Origin: Yeosuana aromativorans
GTDB lineage: Bacteria; Bacteroidota; Bacteroidia; Flavobacteriales; Flavobacteriaceae
Direction: 5' to 3'
Assembly (NCBI RefSeq): GCF_014646655.1
Contig: NZ_BMNR01000002.1
Coordinates: 585,942 to 649,941 of the forward strand
DNA: 64,000 nucleotides
Shown piece by piece: positions 35,392-43,900 of this stretch; the stretch's first letter is position 1, and the number at the start of each line of letters is the position of its first letter. A program made the position numbers and the translations under genes. The notes beneath the pieces were generated by a model that saw nothing but the letters and a program-made list of their open reading frames with translations, did no database searches and was not told the DNA's origin.

Positions 35392-36189
35392 ATGAATAAA
35401 CAAATCCTCAGTACACAAAACCCATTGATCAAACAACTGGTCCAATTAAAAGACAAGTCTCGCGAACGCAAAAAAACAGGCTTGTTTTTAATTGAAGGTG
35501 AACGCGAAATCCGTTTAGCATTAAAAGGCGATTATGAGTTGGACACTATTTTGTTTTATCCTGAATTATTTTCTCAAGAACAACTTAACAACTTAACAGC
35601 TAAACAACTAAACGTCATTGAGATTTCAAAAGAGGTTTATGAGAAATTGGCGCATAGAGAAACCACAGAAGGTGTCTTGGCTGTTGCCAAATGCAAAGAA
35701 CATACTCTAAGCGATTTAAATATTACCTCTAAAAACCCTTTGATTTTAGTAGCCGAAGCACCTGAAAAACCTGGTAACATCGGCGCCCTGTTACGAACGG
35801 CCGATGCAGCCAATGTAGATGCCGTTATGATTGCAAACCCAAAAACAGACTTGTACAATCCAAATATTATCCGCTCTAGTGTGGGCTGTGTGTTTACCAA
35901 TAATATTGCCATGGGCTCGACAACTGAAATTATTGAATTTCTAAAATCAAAACACATACATGTTTACTGTGCCGCCTTACAAGCGTCTGTTAATTATAAC
36001 ACCCAAGATTTCACCAAACCATCCGCTATTATTGTAGGTACTGAAGCTACTGGTTTAAGTGATGAGTGGCTTAAAAGCTCAACCCAAAACATCATTATTC
36101 CCATGCAGGGAGACATCGATTCCATGAATGTGTCTGTTGCAGCAGGAATTCTTATTTTTGAAGCCAAAAGACAACGCCATTTTAAATAA
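35392..36189 (+). CDS. SpoU/TrmH family RNA 2'-O-methyltransferase
   Basis: 265 residues. N-terminal substrate-binding part with LIEGEREIRLAL, then the SPOUT knot: VAEAPEKPGNIGALLRTADAANVDAV, SSVGCVF, IVGTEATGLSDEW and IPMQGDIDSMNVSVAAGILIFE. Methylates a ribose in rRNA or tRNA; the exact target cannot be read from sequence. Followed by a repeat element. Confidence 0.92.
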   Translation: MNKQILSTQNPLIKQLVQLKDKSRERKKTGLFLIEGEREIRLALKGDYELDTILFYPELFSQEQLNNLTAKQLNVIEISKEVYEKLAHRETTEGVLAVAKCKEHTLSDLNITSKNPLILVAEAPEKPGNIGALLRTADAANVDAVMIANPKTDLYNPNIIRSSVGCVFTNNIAMGSTTEIIEFLKSKHIHVYCAALQASVNYNTQDFTKPSAIIVGTEATGLSDEWLKSSTQNIIIPMQGDIDSMNVSVAAGILIFEAKRQRHFK

Positions 36190-36291
36190 CACGTCATTAC
36201 GAGGACAGTATGACCGAAGTAATCTCATAAATTGAAATTATAACAAAACAGATTGCCACGACTTTTAAAAAAGTCTCACAATGATGAAAAA
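36190..36291. repeat. Palindromic dispersed repeat
   Basis: Inverted, imperfect arms: CGTCATTACGAGG...GAAGTAATCTCA (about 36192-36228) and CAGATTGCCACGAC...CTCACAATGATG (about 36249-36284), matching the CGTCATTGCGAGG...GCAATCTCA repeat family frequent in flavobacterial intergenic DNA. Partly degraded. Confidence 0.6.
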
Positions 36292-36299
36292 TATCAAAT

Positions 36300-37532
36300 A
36301 TGACTGCAAATACGCTTTTTTACATCATCATCGGAATAATAATTGTAAACTTTATCGTTGACAAATTTTTGGATGCTTTAAATGCCAAACATTTTAATGA
36401 TGATTTACCCAAAGAAATTGAAGATGTTTACGACAAGGACGAATACAAAAAATCTCAAGATTACAAAGCCACCAAATATAAATTCGGAATCATAACCTCA
36501 ACATTTTCATTGGTTTTGACATTGGCCTTTTTATTGTTGGACGGATTTGAATACGTTGATAGTATTGCCAGAAGTGTTAGTGATAAGCCTATCATCATTG
36601 CATTGATTTTCTTTGGTATTATTATGATAGGCAGTGATATTGTTACCACACCATTCTCGTATTACAGCACCTTTGTAATTGAAGAACAATTTGGTTTTAA
36701 TAAAACAACCAAAAAAACTTTTTTTCTGGATAAACTAAAAGGCTGGCTGATGATGATTGTCTTGGGAGGCGGCATATTAGCACTTATTATATGGTTTTAC
36801 CAAATAAGTGGTGATCAATTTTGGTTATATGCATGGGCTTTGGTTACGGTCTTTACGGTGTTTATGAATATGTTTTATTCACGATTGATTGTGCCATTGT
36901 TCAATAAACAGACACCTTTAGAAGAAGGCAGTTTAAGAGATAAGATTTCAAACTATGCTAAAACGGTTGGTTTTACATTGGATAAAATATTTGTGATTGA
37001 TGGCTCTAAGCGCAGCACCAAAGCCAATGCCTATTTTTCTGGTTTTGGCAGTGAAAAACGTGTGACCCTTTATGACACCTTGATGTCGGATTTGGAAGAC
37101 GATGAAATTGTTGCCGTGTTGGCCCACGAAGTAGGTCATTACAAGAAAAAACATATCATCTTTAATTTAATCAGTTCTATTTTGCTCACTGGTTTGACGC
37201 TATATGTGCTATCCTTGTTTATTTCAAATCCTGTGTTATCAAACGCTTTGGGTGTTGACACACCTAGTTTCCATATAGGATTAATTGCGTTTGGATTGTT
37301 GTATGCGCCCATTTCAGAAATAACGGGTTTGATCATGAATCTGTTTTCAAGAGCTTTTGAATACCAAGCCGATGATTATGCCAAAAACACCTATAAAGCG
37401 GAACCGCTTATTACCTCACTTAAAAAACTGTCCAAAAACAGTTTGAGCAATTTAACGCCGCATCCGGCGTATGTATTTATGCATTATTCACATCCTACCT
37501 TGTTGCAACGGATTAAGAATTTAAAAAAATAG
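36300..37532 (+). CDS. M48 family (Ste24-type) membrane metallopeptidase
   Basis: 410 residues with six to seven membrane helices. Catalytic site VLAHEVGHYKKKH (HExxH) and third ligand region SRAFEYQADDYA, plus GSKRSTKANAYFSGFG, all typical of Ste24/CAAX-protease-like M48B. Acts within the inner membrane; in bacteria substrates are unknown. The 3' end, from [11 protein letters not shown] to the stop, occurs a second time 99 nt downstream (37631-37756). Confidence 0.93.
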   Translation: MTANTLFYIIIGIIIVNFIVDKFLDALNAKHFNDDLPKEIEDVYDKDEYKKSQDYKATKYKFGIITSTFSLVLTLAFLLLDGFEYVDSIARSVSDKPIIIALIFFGIIMIGSDIVTTPFSYYSTFVIEEQFGFNKTTKKTFFLDKLKGWLMMIVLGGGILALIIWFYQISGDQFWLYAWALVTVFTVFMNMFYSRLIVPLFNKQTPLEEGSLRDKISNYAKTVGFTLDKIFVIDGSKRSTKANAYFSGFGSEKRVTLYDTLMSDLEDDEIVAVLAHEVGHYKKKHIIFNLISSILLTGLTLYVLSLFISNPVLSNALGVDTPSFHIGLIAFGLLYAPISEITGLIMNLFSRAFEYQADDYAKNTYKAEPLITSLKKLSKNSLSNLTPHPAYVFMHYSHPTLLQRIKNLKK

Positions 37533-37578
37533 TTGTTTTCTAAAAAAAATGACAGAAGCCTAATAAACTTTTTAAAAT

Positions 37579-37613
37579 AAAAAAGGGCTAGTATTTTAAG
37601 CCGACCCGTTTTT
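37579..37613 (+). terminator. Possible terminator of the M48 gene
   Basis: Imperfect hairpin with GGGCT...AGCC and outer GGG/CCC, flanked by A-run and T-run. Stem is not clean, so low confidence. It separates the intact gene from its duplicated tail. Confidence 0.4.
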
Positions 37614-37630
37614 ATCATAGTCAATTATAA

Positions 37631-37756
37631 CTTAAAAAACTATCAAAAAATAGTTTGAGTAATTTAACGCCGCACCCTGCGTATGTGTTTATGCATTATT
37701 CGCATCCTACGTTGTTGGAACGGATTAATAATTTAAGATTAACAATAAATCAATAA
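37631..37756 (+). pseudogene. Orphan 3' end of a second M48 peptidase gene
   Basis: Open frame of 41 codons [18 protein letters not shown]...LTINQ matching the last 37 residues of the upstream M48 peptidase (37419-37532). Over the first about 106 nt I count 11 differences, 9 of them synonymous, so this stretch diverged as a working gene before it lost its 5' part. It has no start or upstream domain. It is best explained as the remaining tail of an older or foreign allele. Confidence 0.85.
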
Positions 37757-37848
37757 AAAATCAAAATCGGTAACTATTACAACTCTTTTTTTGAAGACAT
37801 ATAATAATTACCGATTAAGGAATTCTGAATTTTACTCTTGATGGTTTA

Positions 37849-38400
37849 TTAATAGGTTATTTCACCATAAGCAGTGTGTGATTCATGAAAAGTGTCTAGA
37901 TTGTATATCATATTTTCAAAGATAAACCAGCCTGTGGCACCTTCAAATCTACCAGTACCACCAACAATGGTAGATCCACCTTCAATTGTTGCGATATTAG
38001 AGCCATCTGTTGGAAAAGTTATTTCAATGCTTCCATCAGACCATAATTCATCTCCATTTGCCGCAATAGTAACTTCGTGCCCGCTACTGATTAAAGTTCC
38101 AGCTTCAGTCCAATGACAGTCTGATCCATCGGTATAACCAGTAACCTTACCCATATGGGTAACATTACCATAGAATAAAGATTCACCACAGGGGTTATCA
38201 GTATTTGGGTCTGGATCACTTTCCAAATTTGTGTTTATTGGCCTAGTAACTCTTTTGGCATTTGCATTTTTATTAGTTGCTGACTTTGATAACAGGTTTG
38301 CGGCATCAGAGCCATCAAGAACGGGGGCGGTAGATTCTGTAGTACATGACAATGCAAATAGAATCACAAATAAAAGCGTAAACTTAAAAACTGTTTTCAT
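37849..38400 (-). CDS. Uncharacterised lipoprotein with AOC-like barrel
   Basis: 183 residues. Lipobox LFALSC (Cys about 19), then a low-complexity Asn/Asp/Ser region (about 25-65) and a beta-rich domain with TIEGGSTIVGGTGRFEGATGWF, a glycine motif reminiscent of allene oxide cyclase-like barrels. Exported to the envelope. No partner genes. Some similarity with hypothetical flavobacterial lipoproteins is expected, but I cannot name the family with certainty. Confidence 0.65.
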   Translation of the reverse strand: MKTVFKFTLLFVILFALSCTTESTAPVLDGSDAANLLSKSATNKNANAKRVTRPINTNLESDPDPNTDNPCGESLFYGNVTHMGKVTGYTDGSDCHWTEAGTLISSGHEVTIAANGDELWSDGSIEITFPTDGSNIATIEGGSTIVGGTGRFEGATGWFIFENMIYNLDTFHESHTAYGEITY

Positions 38401-38840
38401 AATTGGTTGGTTTTAATTGGTTATATAATTGATTAAAAATTACACATTTTGAAGTTGCTTATAATCACAACTACATTAATACACAATAACTTAAACCAAG
38501 TCAAATAGGTAGAAAAAAGGGCACACAATATGTATTAATTAAATAAAAATCCAATCAAATTATAAATGCACTGTTAATTAGGGAGTTACTACTGAATATA
38601 GTGAAAAATTAAATGCAAACATTCAAATATATATTTTAGTCGTTTATAAACCAATAACCAAGGTCAAAAGACTAAATTTTAAAAAATCAAGTGGTTTTAA
38701 CAAACCACTAATTAACTATTACACTTAAGTTAACCTAATATCCAATATCCAAATACACATGGCACAAGCCGAAAAATGACTTTCCAAAGAACATAAATAC
38801 CTAAAACTAAAGATTTGTTAAACAGTAGTTAATCACAAAT
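38401..38840. other. AT-rich intergenic region, no gene recognised
   Basis: Upstream of the lipoprotein gene (minus) and of the deaD promoter (plus). Very AT-rich with many stops in all frames; no tRNA, palindromic repeat or small ORF with a convincing start. It contains the lipoprotein promoter, whose exact position I cannot fix. Confidence 0.6.
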
Positions 38841-38847
38841 AAAAAAC

Positions 38848-38983
38848 TATCTTTGCCGCTTGAAATCCGAAGACGGGTTTTTAAATTCCTCAGAGTGAGG
38901 ATGTGTTACAAGAAGGTTAAGTTAAGTATGTCGATTTGCTTCTTATGTAACACCACATAACAACATCGAATACTTACATACGA
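38848..38983 (+). promoter_or_regulatory. deaD promoter and structured leader
   Basis: -7 box TATCTTTG (38848-38855) and then about 120 nt of leader. A long hairpin is formed by GTGTTACA/TGTAACAC (38903-38910/38946-38953) plus AGAAG/CTTCT (38911-38915/38939-38943, 2-nt bulge), preceded by small stem CCTCA/TGAGG (38888-38900). Long, folded leaders are typical for cold-induced RNA helicase genes, so temperature or helicase feedback control is plausible. Confidence 0.6.
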
Positions 38984-40828
38984 ATGAACACATTCCAAGA
39001 ATTGGGTCTTAATGAGGACCTATTGCACGCTATTACTGATTTAGGTTTTGAAACGCCCAGTGATGTACAGCTAAAAACCATCCCTATTTTATTAGAAAGA
39101 GAAACCGATTTGGTAGCTTTGGCACAAACCGGAACCGGCAAAACAGCGGCATTTGGTTTCCCCATGCTCCAAAAAATAAATATTGACAGTCGAACCACGC
39201 AAGGGCTTATTTTATCGCCAACCCGAGAACTTTGCTTGCAAATAACCAACGAAATAAAACTCTACGGAAAATACTGCAAAGGTCTTAATGCGGTTGCTAT
39301 TTATGGTGGTTCTAGCATTACAGAACAAGCTAGAGATGTAAAAAAAGGCGCTCAAATTATTGTGGCCACACCTGGCCGAATGAAAGATATGATAAGCCGC
39401 AAGCTGGTTGATATCTCTAAAATTGAATATGCCGTTTTAGATGAAGCTGACGAAATGCTCAATATGGGCTTTTATGAAGATATTACTGATATCTTGTCAT
39501 ATACACCACAAGAAAAAAACACCTGGTTGTTTTCTGCAACCATGCCCAGGGAAGTGGCTTCCATTGCAAAAAAATTCATGCACAACCCAGTTGAGATTAC
39601 TGTTGGGAATAAGAATGAAAGCACCAATCAAGTTAGTCATGAATATTACTTAATCAATTCAAGAGACCGATATGATGCCTTAAAACGTTTATCGGATGCT
39701 AATCCAGATATCTTTTCGGTAGTGTTTTGTAGAACCAAACGGGATACCCAAAAAGTTGCCGAGCAATTGATTGAAGATGGCTATAGCGCTGGCGCTTTAC
39801 ATGGCGATTTAAGCCAAAACCAGAGAGATTTGGTCATGAAATCCTTCAGAAACAAACAAATACAGATGTTGGTAGCTACTGATGTAGCGGCTCGTGGTAT
39901 TGATGTTGATGACATTACCCATGTTGTAAATTACCAATTGCCTGATGAAATTGAAACCTACACCCACCGCAGTGGCCGTACAGGTCGTGCTGGAAAAACA
40001 GGTGTTTCCATGGTACTGGTTTCAAAAAGTGAGGTTAGAAAAATAAAAAGTATTGAGCGCATCATTAAAAAAGACTTCGTTAAAAAGGAGATTCCTGATG
40101 GCATGGAAATTTGCGAAGTGCAATTGATGTCTTTGGCCAATAAAATCCACAATACGGAAATCAACCATGAAATTGATAAATACTTGACCAGTATCAATGC
40201 ATTGTTTGCCGATTCCAGTAAAGATGATTTGATTAAAAAATTCTTTTCTGTGGAATTTACCAGATTCTTCAACTATTATCAAAAATCCAAAAACCTAAAT
40301 GTTTCTGAAAGTTCTAGAGATACCAGAGATGATGGTCGTGATTTTGGCGGAAATTCAAACTCTACACGGTACTTTATCAATGTAGGCAGTAAGGATGGAT
40401 ATGACTGGATGAGCCTTAAGGACTTTTTAAAAGAGGTTTTAGAGCTTGGTCAAGATGATGTGTTTAAAGTAGAAGTAAAAGATAGTTTCTCATTCTTCAA
40501 TACCGAAAAAGAGCATCAAGAAAAGGTTTTGGCATTTTTTACCGACTTTAAATACAACGGTCGCTTTGTAAATGTTGAAATCTCACAAGATAGAGGTCGT
40601 GGCGGTAGTAAACGAAGTGGAAGACGTGATGATAGAAAAGGAGGCGACAGACGAGGTAGTGATAAACGTTCCAGTTCAAGAGGTGACAGACGAAGTTCTG
40701 GTTCTGATTCTGGAAACAGAAGTGAACGAAGACGTTCTGACAGTGCTCCAAAACCAAGACGTTCAGGCAGTTCAAATGCCAAATCATCTGCTTCTGGTTT
40801 TGACAGACCAAGACGCTCAAGACGCTAA
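38984..40828 (+). CDS. deaD: DEAD-box ATP-dependent RNA helicase with DbpA-like domain
   Basis: 614 residues. Helicase core with Walker A AQTGTGKTAAFGF, SPTRELC, DEADEMLNMGF, SATMP, ARGIDVDDITHVVNY and HRSGRTGRAGKTG. A DbpA-like RNA-binding domain spans about 460-540 (INVGSKDGYDWMSLKDFL). The tail after 540 is Arg/Ser/Gly-rich (RGRGGSKRSGRRDDRKGG) and probably binds RNA. Remodels structured RNA in ribosome assembly or decay. Has a long folded leader and a strong terminator. Confidence 0.93.
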   Translation: MNTFQELGLNEDLLHAITDLGFETPSDVQLKTIPILLERETDLVALAQTGTGKTAAFGFPMLQKINIDSRTTQGLILSPTRELCLQITNEIKLYGKYCKGLNAVAIYGGSSITEQARDVKKGAQIIVATPGRMKDMISRKLVDISKIEYAVLDEADEMLNMGFYEDITDILSYTPQEKNTWLFSATMPREVASIAKKFMHNPVEITVGNKNESTNQVSHEYYLINSRDRYDALKRLSDANPDIFSVVFCRTKRDTQKVAEQLIEDGYSAGALHGDLSQNQRDLVMKSFRNKQIQMLVATDVAARGIDVDDITHVVNYQLPDEIETYTHRSGRTGRAGKTGVSMVLVSKSEVRKIKSIERIIKKDFVKKEIPDGMEICEVQLMSLANKIHNTEINHEIDKYLTSINALFADSSKDDLIKKFFSVEFTRFFNYYQKSKNLNVSESSRDTRDDGRDFGGNSNSTRYFINVGSKDGYDWMSLKDFLKEVLELGQDDVFKVEVKDSFSFFNTEKEHQEKVLAFFTDFKYNGRFVNVEISQDRGRGGSKRSGRRDDRKGGDRRGSDKRSSSRGDRRSSGSDSGNRSERRRSDSAPKPRRSGSSNAKSSASGFDRPRRSRR

Positions 40829-40833
40829 TATTT

Positions 40834-40862
40834 AAACCTCTTTGCTTTTGTCAAAGAGGTTT
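40834..40862 (+). terminator. Terminator of deaD
   Basis: 11-bp stem AAACCTCTTTG/CAAAGAGGTTT (40834-40844/40852-40862), followed by a T-rich stretch. Confidence 0.85.
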
Positions 40863-40942
40863 GTTAATTTTAAGACAAAAATATTGCATCGGCATAAAAC
40901 TTGGTATTTTGTTTACTATTTTTATGCTCAATTAAAATCTCA

Positions 40943-41716
40943 ATGAAAAAGTACCTTTTCCTCTTTACATGTATTGTATCAACTGTGTTCTGTTTTGCCC
41001 AAGAAAGCACAACCGTAAAGGGAGTGGTTATTAATAGTGCTGACGATACGCCACTTGAAAGTGTGAATATTGTTAACCTTAACCAGGTGGTTGGTACCTC
41101 AACCAATGACAAGGGCGAATTTGAAATTCGAGCAAAGGCCAATGATACCTTACATTTTTCATACTTAGGATTTAAGTCCATTAAGGTAAGGGTCACCAAT
41201 GACTGGATAAAGTTTGGAAGTTCAAAAATTGAATTGACCGAGTTGGCTTTAGCCCTTGAGGAAGTTGTGGTGAACCAATTAAAACTTACTGGTTATCTTG
41301 AGGTTGATATCAAGCAAGTCCCCCTAAATAACAACAATTACAGATATAGTATTTCTGGATTACCAAGTACAGGTTACGAGGCCAGTTCGCCCAGTGCCAT
41401 TACAAGAATCATGGGGTCTATATTTAATCCAGCTGACTTTTTACACAGAATGTTCGGTAAAAAACCAAATGAGCTGAGGAAACTGAAGAAAATGAAAGAA
41501 GATGATGAAATCCGGAATATACTTGCTTCGCGTTTTGACAGGGAAATGCTCACCGCATTATTGCAGGTAGACCGTGTTGACTTGGATGAGATTGTGAGCC
41601 AGTGCAATTACTCAAAAGGGTTTATTCAAACCGCTAATGATTTGCAAATTTTGGACGCTATCAGTGAATGCTATGAAGAATATAAATTATTGAGCAGAGG
41701 CAGAACCAACAAGTAA
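40943..41716 (+). CDS. Secreted protein with carboxypeptidase-regulatory-like domain
   Basis: 257 residues from ATG 40943, which gives a signal peptide MKKYLFLFTCIVSTVFCFA. Residues about 22-100 are a CarboxypepD_reg-like beta sandwich (VKGVVINSADDTPLESVNIVN), as found in front of TonB receptors, but no plug or barrel follows. Instead about 150 residues of helical, charged sequence follow, with a SPSAITRIMGSIFNPADFLHRM segment. Families of this layout are common in Flavobacteriia and unnamed. Likely periplasmic or outer-membrane associated. Confidence 0.78.
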   Translation: MKKYLFLFTCIVSTVFCFAQESTTVKGVVINSADDTPLESVNIVNLNQVVGTSTNDKGEFEIRAKANDTLHFSYLGFKSIKVRVTNDWIKFGSSKIELTELALALEEVVVNQLKLTGYLEVDIKQVPLNNNNYRYSISGLPSTGYEASSPSAITRIMGSIFNPADFLHRMFGKKPNELRKLKKMKEDDEIRNILASRFDREMLTALLQVDRVDLDEIVSQCNYSKGFIQTANDLQILDAISECYEEYKLLSRGRTNK

Positions 41717-41730
41717 TTTAAACCCAAAAA

Positions 41731-42261
41731 CTATTTTTTTTCTAAAAGTAATTTTAAGTTAGATAGGCCTTCTTCAAAATCTTTTCCAACAGACTTTTCC
41801 ATATTAAAAAACAGCATGAAAATACTTGAAGGGAATTTATTTTTTCCAAAAAAGCCCCAGGCTACTTTGGTTTGCATTTTTCCTAAATCTTCAACTACAA
41901 GAAACGCATTTGATGTAGACTTCCAAGGTTTATAAAACCGCAATTCAGTATCCATTCGCTTGTTGTTAACAATCGCTGTAATTTCTTGTTCACCTTCTCC
42001 CACATCACTGTTACCTTTCCATCTTGCTGTAAACCCTACTTCTCCATCGGTACCAACAAACTCTTGGCTCATTGTGGGATCTTTCTTTTTCCAAGGAGAC
42101 CAATGATCTTGATTTTTCAGATATTTTAAATAGTTAAAAACTTCGGAGACCGGTTTGTCTATAATAATCTCTCTGCTTATTTCATAATACTTGGGTGATG
42201 AGATGGCTAGTATTACAATCATCCCAATAACTATAAGGAAGCCGAATAGAATAAGTAACAT
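41731..42261 (-). CDS. SRPBCC (START-like) family protein with N-terminal membrane anchor
   Basis: 176 residues. One hydrophobic helix (4-22) followed by a START-like ligand-binding fold: ISREIIIDKPVSEVFNYLKYLKNQDHWSPW is characteristic of polyketide cyclase-like SRPBCC proteins. Later DGEVGFTARW and WGFFGKNKFPSSIFML. Probably faces the periplasm or cytoplasm from the membrane and binds a lipid-like ligand. Unknown role. Confidence 0.85.
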   Translation of the reverse strand: MLLILFGFLIVIGMIVILAISSPKYYEISREIIIDKPVSEVFNYLKYLKNQDHWSPWKKKDPTMSQEFVGTDGEVGFTARWKGNSDVGEGEQEITAIVNNKRMDTELRFYKPWKSTSNAFLVVEDLGKMQTKVAWGFFGKNKFPSSIFMLFFNMEKSVGKDFEEGLSNLKLLLEKK

Positions 42262-42416
42262 TTAAAATTTGGTTGTTAGTTAGAAAACTAAATTAGCAAA
42301 TCTTTTTTGTATTCATTAAAAATCCTACAAAATATTTTTAAGGGATTACAATGGAATTTTGTAAAATGTATAATAACAACTTTTACAACTTGGTTTTAAT
42401 TTGGTATTTTTAACAC

Positions 42417-43094
42417 ATGAAACACCTTGTTGTACTTACTGGCGCTGGCATGAGTGCAGAAAGTGGACTCAAAACTTTTAGAGATGCCGATGGTTTGTGG
42501 GAAGGTCATGATGTCAGGGAAGTGGCTTCGCCAGAAGGATTTGCCAAAAACCCTGAACTTGTTTTGGAATTTTATAACCAGCGTAGAAGACAGTTATTAG
42601 AGGTCAAACCCAATACTGCACATATTGATTTAGCCAACCTTGAAAACGAATTCAAGGTATCAATCATCACGCAAAACGTTGACGATTTACATGAACGTGC
42701 TGGCAGTAGCCATGTTGTTCATTTGCATGGCGAATTGCTCAAAGCTAGAAATATTGTTGATGAGCAATCTGTAATGGAATGGAACACGGATATTCATTTA
42801 GGTGATACTTGTCCAAAAGGCTATCAACTGCGCCCACACATTGTTTGGTTTGGTGAGGCCGTTCCAATGATAGACAAAGCCATTGATATTTGTATGACCG
42901 CTGATATGCTTCTGATAATTGGCACATCAATGCAAGTATACCCTGCCGCTAGTTTGCTGCATTATAGACCAGCAAACGCGCCCATTTTTTTTATTGACCC
43001 AAAACCAGCAATACAAAGCCAGCAACAAATAACTGTTATAGCTGAAAGCGCTACAGTTGGAATTAAACAATTTATTGAAATTGTAAAAAAGTAG
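42417..43094 (+). CDS. Sir2-type NAD-dependent protein deacylase lacking the zinc ribbon cysteines
   Basis: 225 residues. NAD-binding and catalytic motifs: GAGMSAESGLKTFRD, TQNVDDLHERAGS (the family's TQNID), HLHGELLKAR (catalytic His), RPHIVWFGE and IIGTSMQVYPAA. The four cysteines of the usual zinc ribbon are absent: between HLHG and PHIVWFG only one Cys is found (DTCPKG). Removes acyl groups from lysines using NAD, probably as a desuccinylase-type class III enzyme. The small domain must be held by other means. Confidence 0.9.
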   Translation: MKHLVVLTGAGMSAESGLKTFRDADGLWEGHDVREVASPEGFAKNPELVLEFYNQRRRQLLEVKPNTAHIDLANLENEFKVSIITQNVDDLHERAGSSHVVHLHGELLKARNIVDEQSVMEWNTDIHLGDTCPKGYQLRPHIVWFGEAVPMIDKAIDICMTADMLLIIGTSMQVYPAASLLHYRPANAPIFFIDPKPAIQSQQQITVIAESATVGIKQFIEIVKK

Positions 43095-43130
43095 CTGTTT
43101 TTAAAAGCGTCAATAACATAACACACCAAA

Positions 43131-43331
43131 TTAATCATCTTCACTTAATTCAAAAAAGTCATTAACCGGCTTCTTAAATAGTTTAGATAATTTTAGTGCC
43201 AAAACCGTAGAAGGCACATATCTATTGGCTTCAATGGAATTTATGGTTTGCCTGGAAACACCTATTTTTTGGGCAAGTTCATCCTGGGTTATGTTTAAAA
43301 TGGCACGTTCTATTTTTATTTTATTGTGCAT
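43131..43331 (-). CDS. XRE-family helix-turn-helix regulator
   Basis: 66 residues, essentially a single HTH: ITQDELAQKIGVSRQTINSIE with C-terminal KLFKKPVNDFFEL typical of small XRE regulators paired with membrane proteins. The start overlaps the stop of the upstream membrane gene by one base (TAATG). Likely represses its own two-gene operon. Confidence 0.9.
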   Translation of the reverse strand: MHNKIKIERAILNITQDELAQKIGVSRQTINSIEANRYVPSTVLALKLSKLFKKPVNDFFELSEDD

Positions 43332-43780
43332 TATCTATAACGTTTTAAGTTATGATAGAACATAAGTTGTATCATGAGCATAAAAAGCAACACTTGAAAA
43401 TCGCCTAAATCTTTGTAAGCTTCCCCACCATTGTTCACAACATTTGAAACCCCAAATTCTACATAGGGCATGACTAAAGCATAAACAACACCCAGAACAA
43501 AAGCATACATATAAGATTGAGCTCTCAACTGAATAGTCATTTCATCTTCTATCTTATCTTTTGAAATGGACATGATTAACATCCCTACCAAAAGTGTTTT
43601 TTGAAATAATAATTTCAACCACTCTGTATCACTTACATGAAAAAAGCCTCTAACTACCATCCCTATCAGGGATAATCCTACAATAGCAATTCCAATTTTT
43701 AAAAATCTATTAGGTAATCTAAATTTAATTAGTTTAACAAAACGTTTTCGTTCACATTCAATAAAGCTTTCTTTATTCAT
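43331..43780 (-). CDS. Membrane protein of the XRE pair
   Basis: 149 residues with four hydrophobic helices, basic N-terminus (ECERKRFVKLIKFRLPNRF), no conserved motif that I can name. First gene of a two-gene operon with the XRE regulator. A small transcription regulator paired with a multi-pass membrane protein (as in DUF2178/DUF3796-like pairs) suggests a sensor-regulator unit; the function is unknown. Confidence 0.75.
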   Translation of the reverse strand: MNKESFIECERKRFVKLIKFRLPNRFLKIGIAIVGLSLIGMVVRGFFHVSDTEWLKLLFQKTLLVGMLIMSISKDKIEDEMTIQLRAQSYMYAFVLGVVYALVMPYVEFGVSNVVNNGGEAYKDLGDFQVLLFMLMIQLMFYHNLKRYR

Positions 43781-43900
43781 AATTACATATTTTAAATTGA
43801 CAAATATATTTTCTATTAAGAAAAATACTTTTTACATAATGACAAATATATTTTACATTTTATTATAAAACAAATTATGAATGCTTTTTTTTTAAATTGT

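Noticed and set aside
40510-40830. Antisense genes in the deaD tail
   Set aside because: Arg/Ser/Gly-rich coding creates open antisense frames with Leu/Pro/Ser-rich products; no promoter or conserved domain.
43131-43780. Toxin-antitoxin system
   Set aside because: The regulator is an XRE-type HTH but the partner is a four-helix membrane protein with no toxin motif; sizes and motifs do not fit known type II systems.
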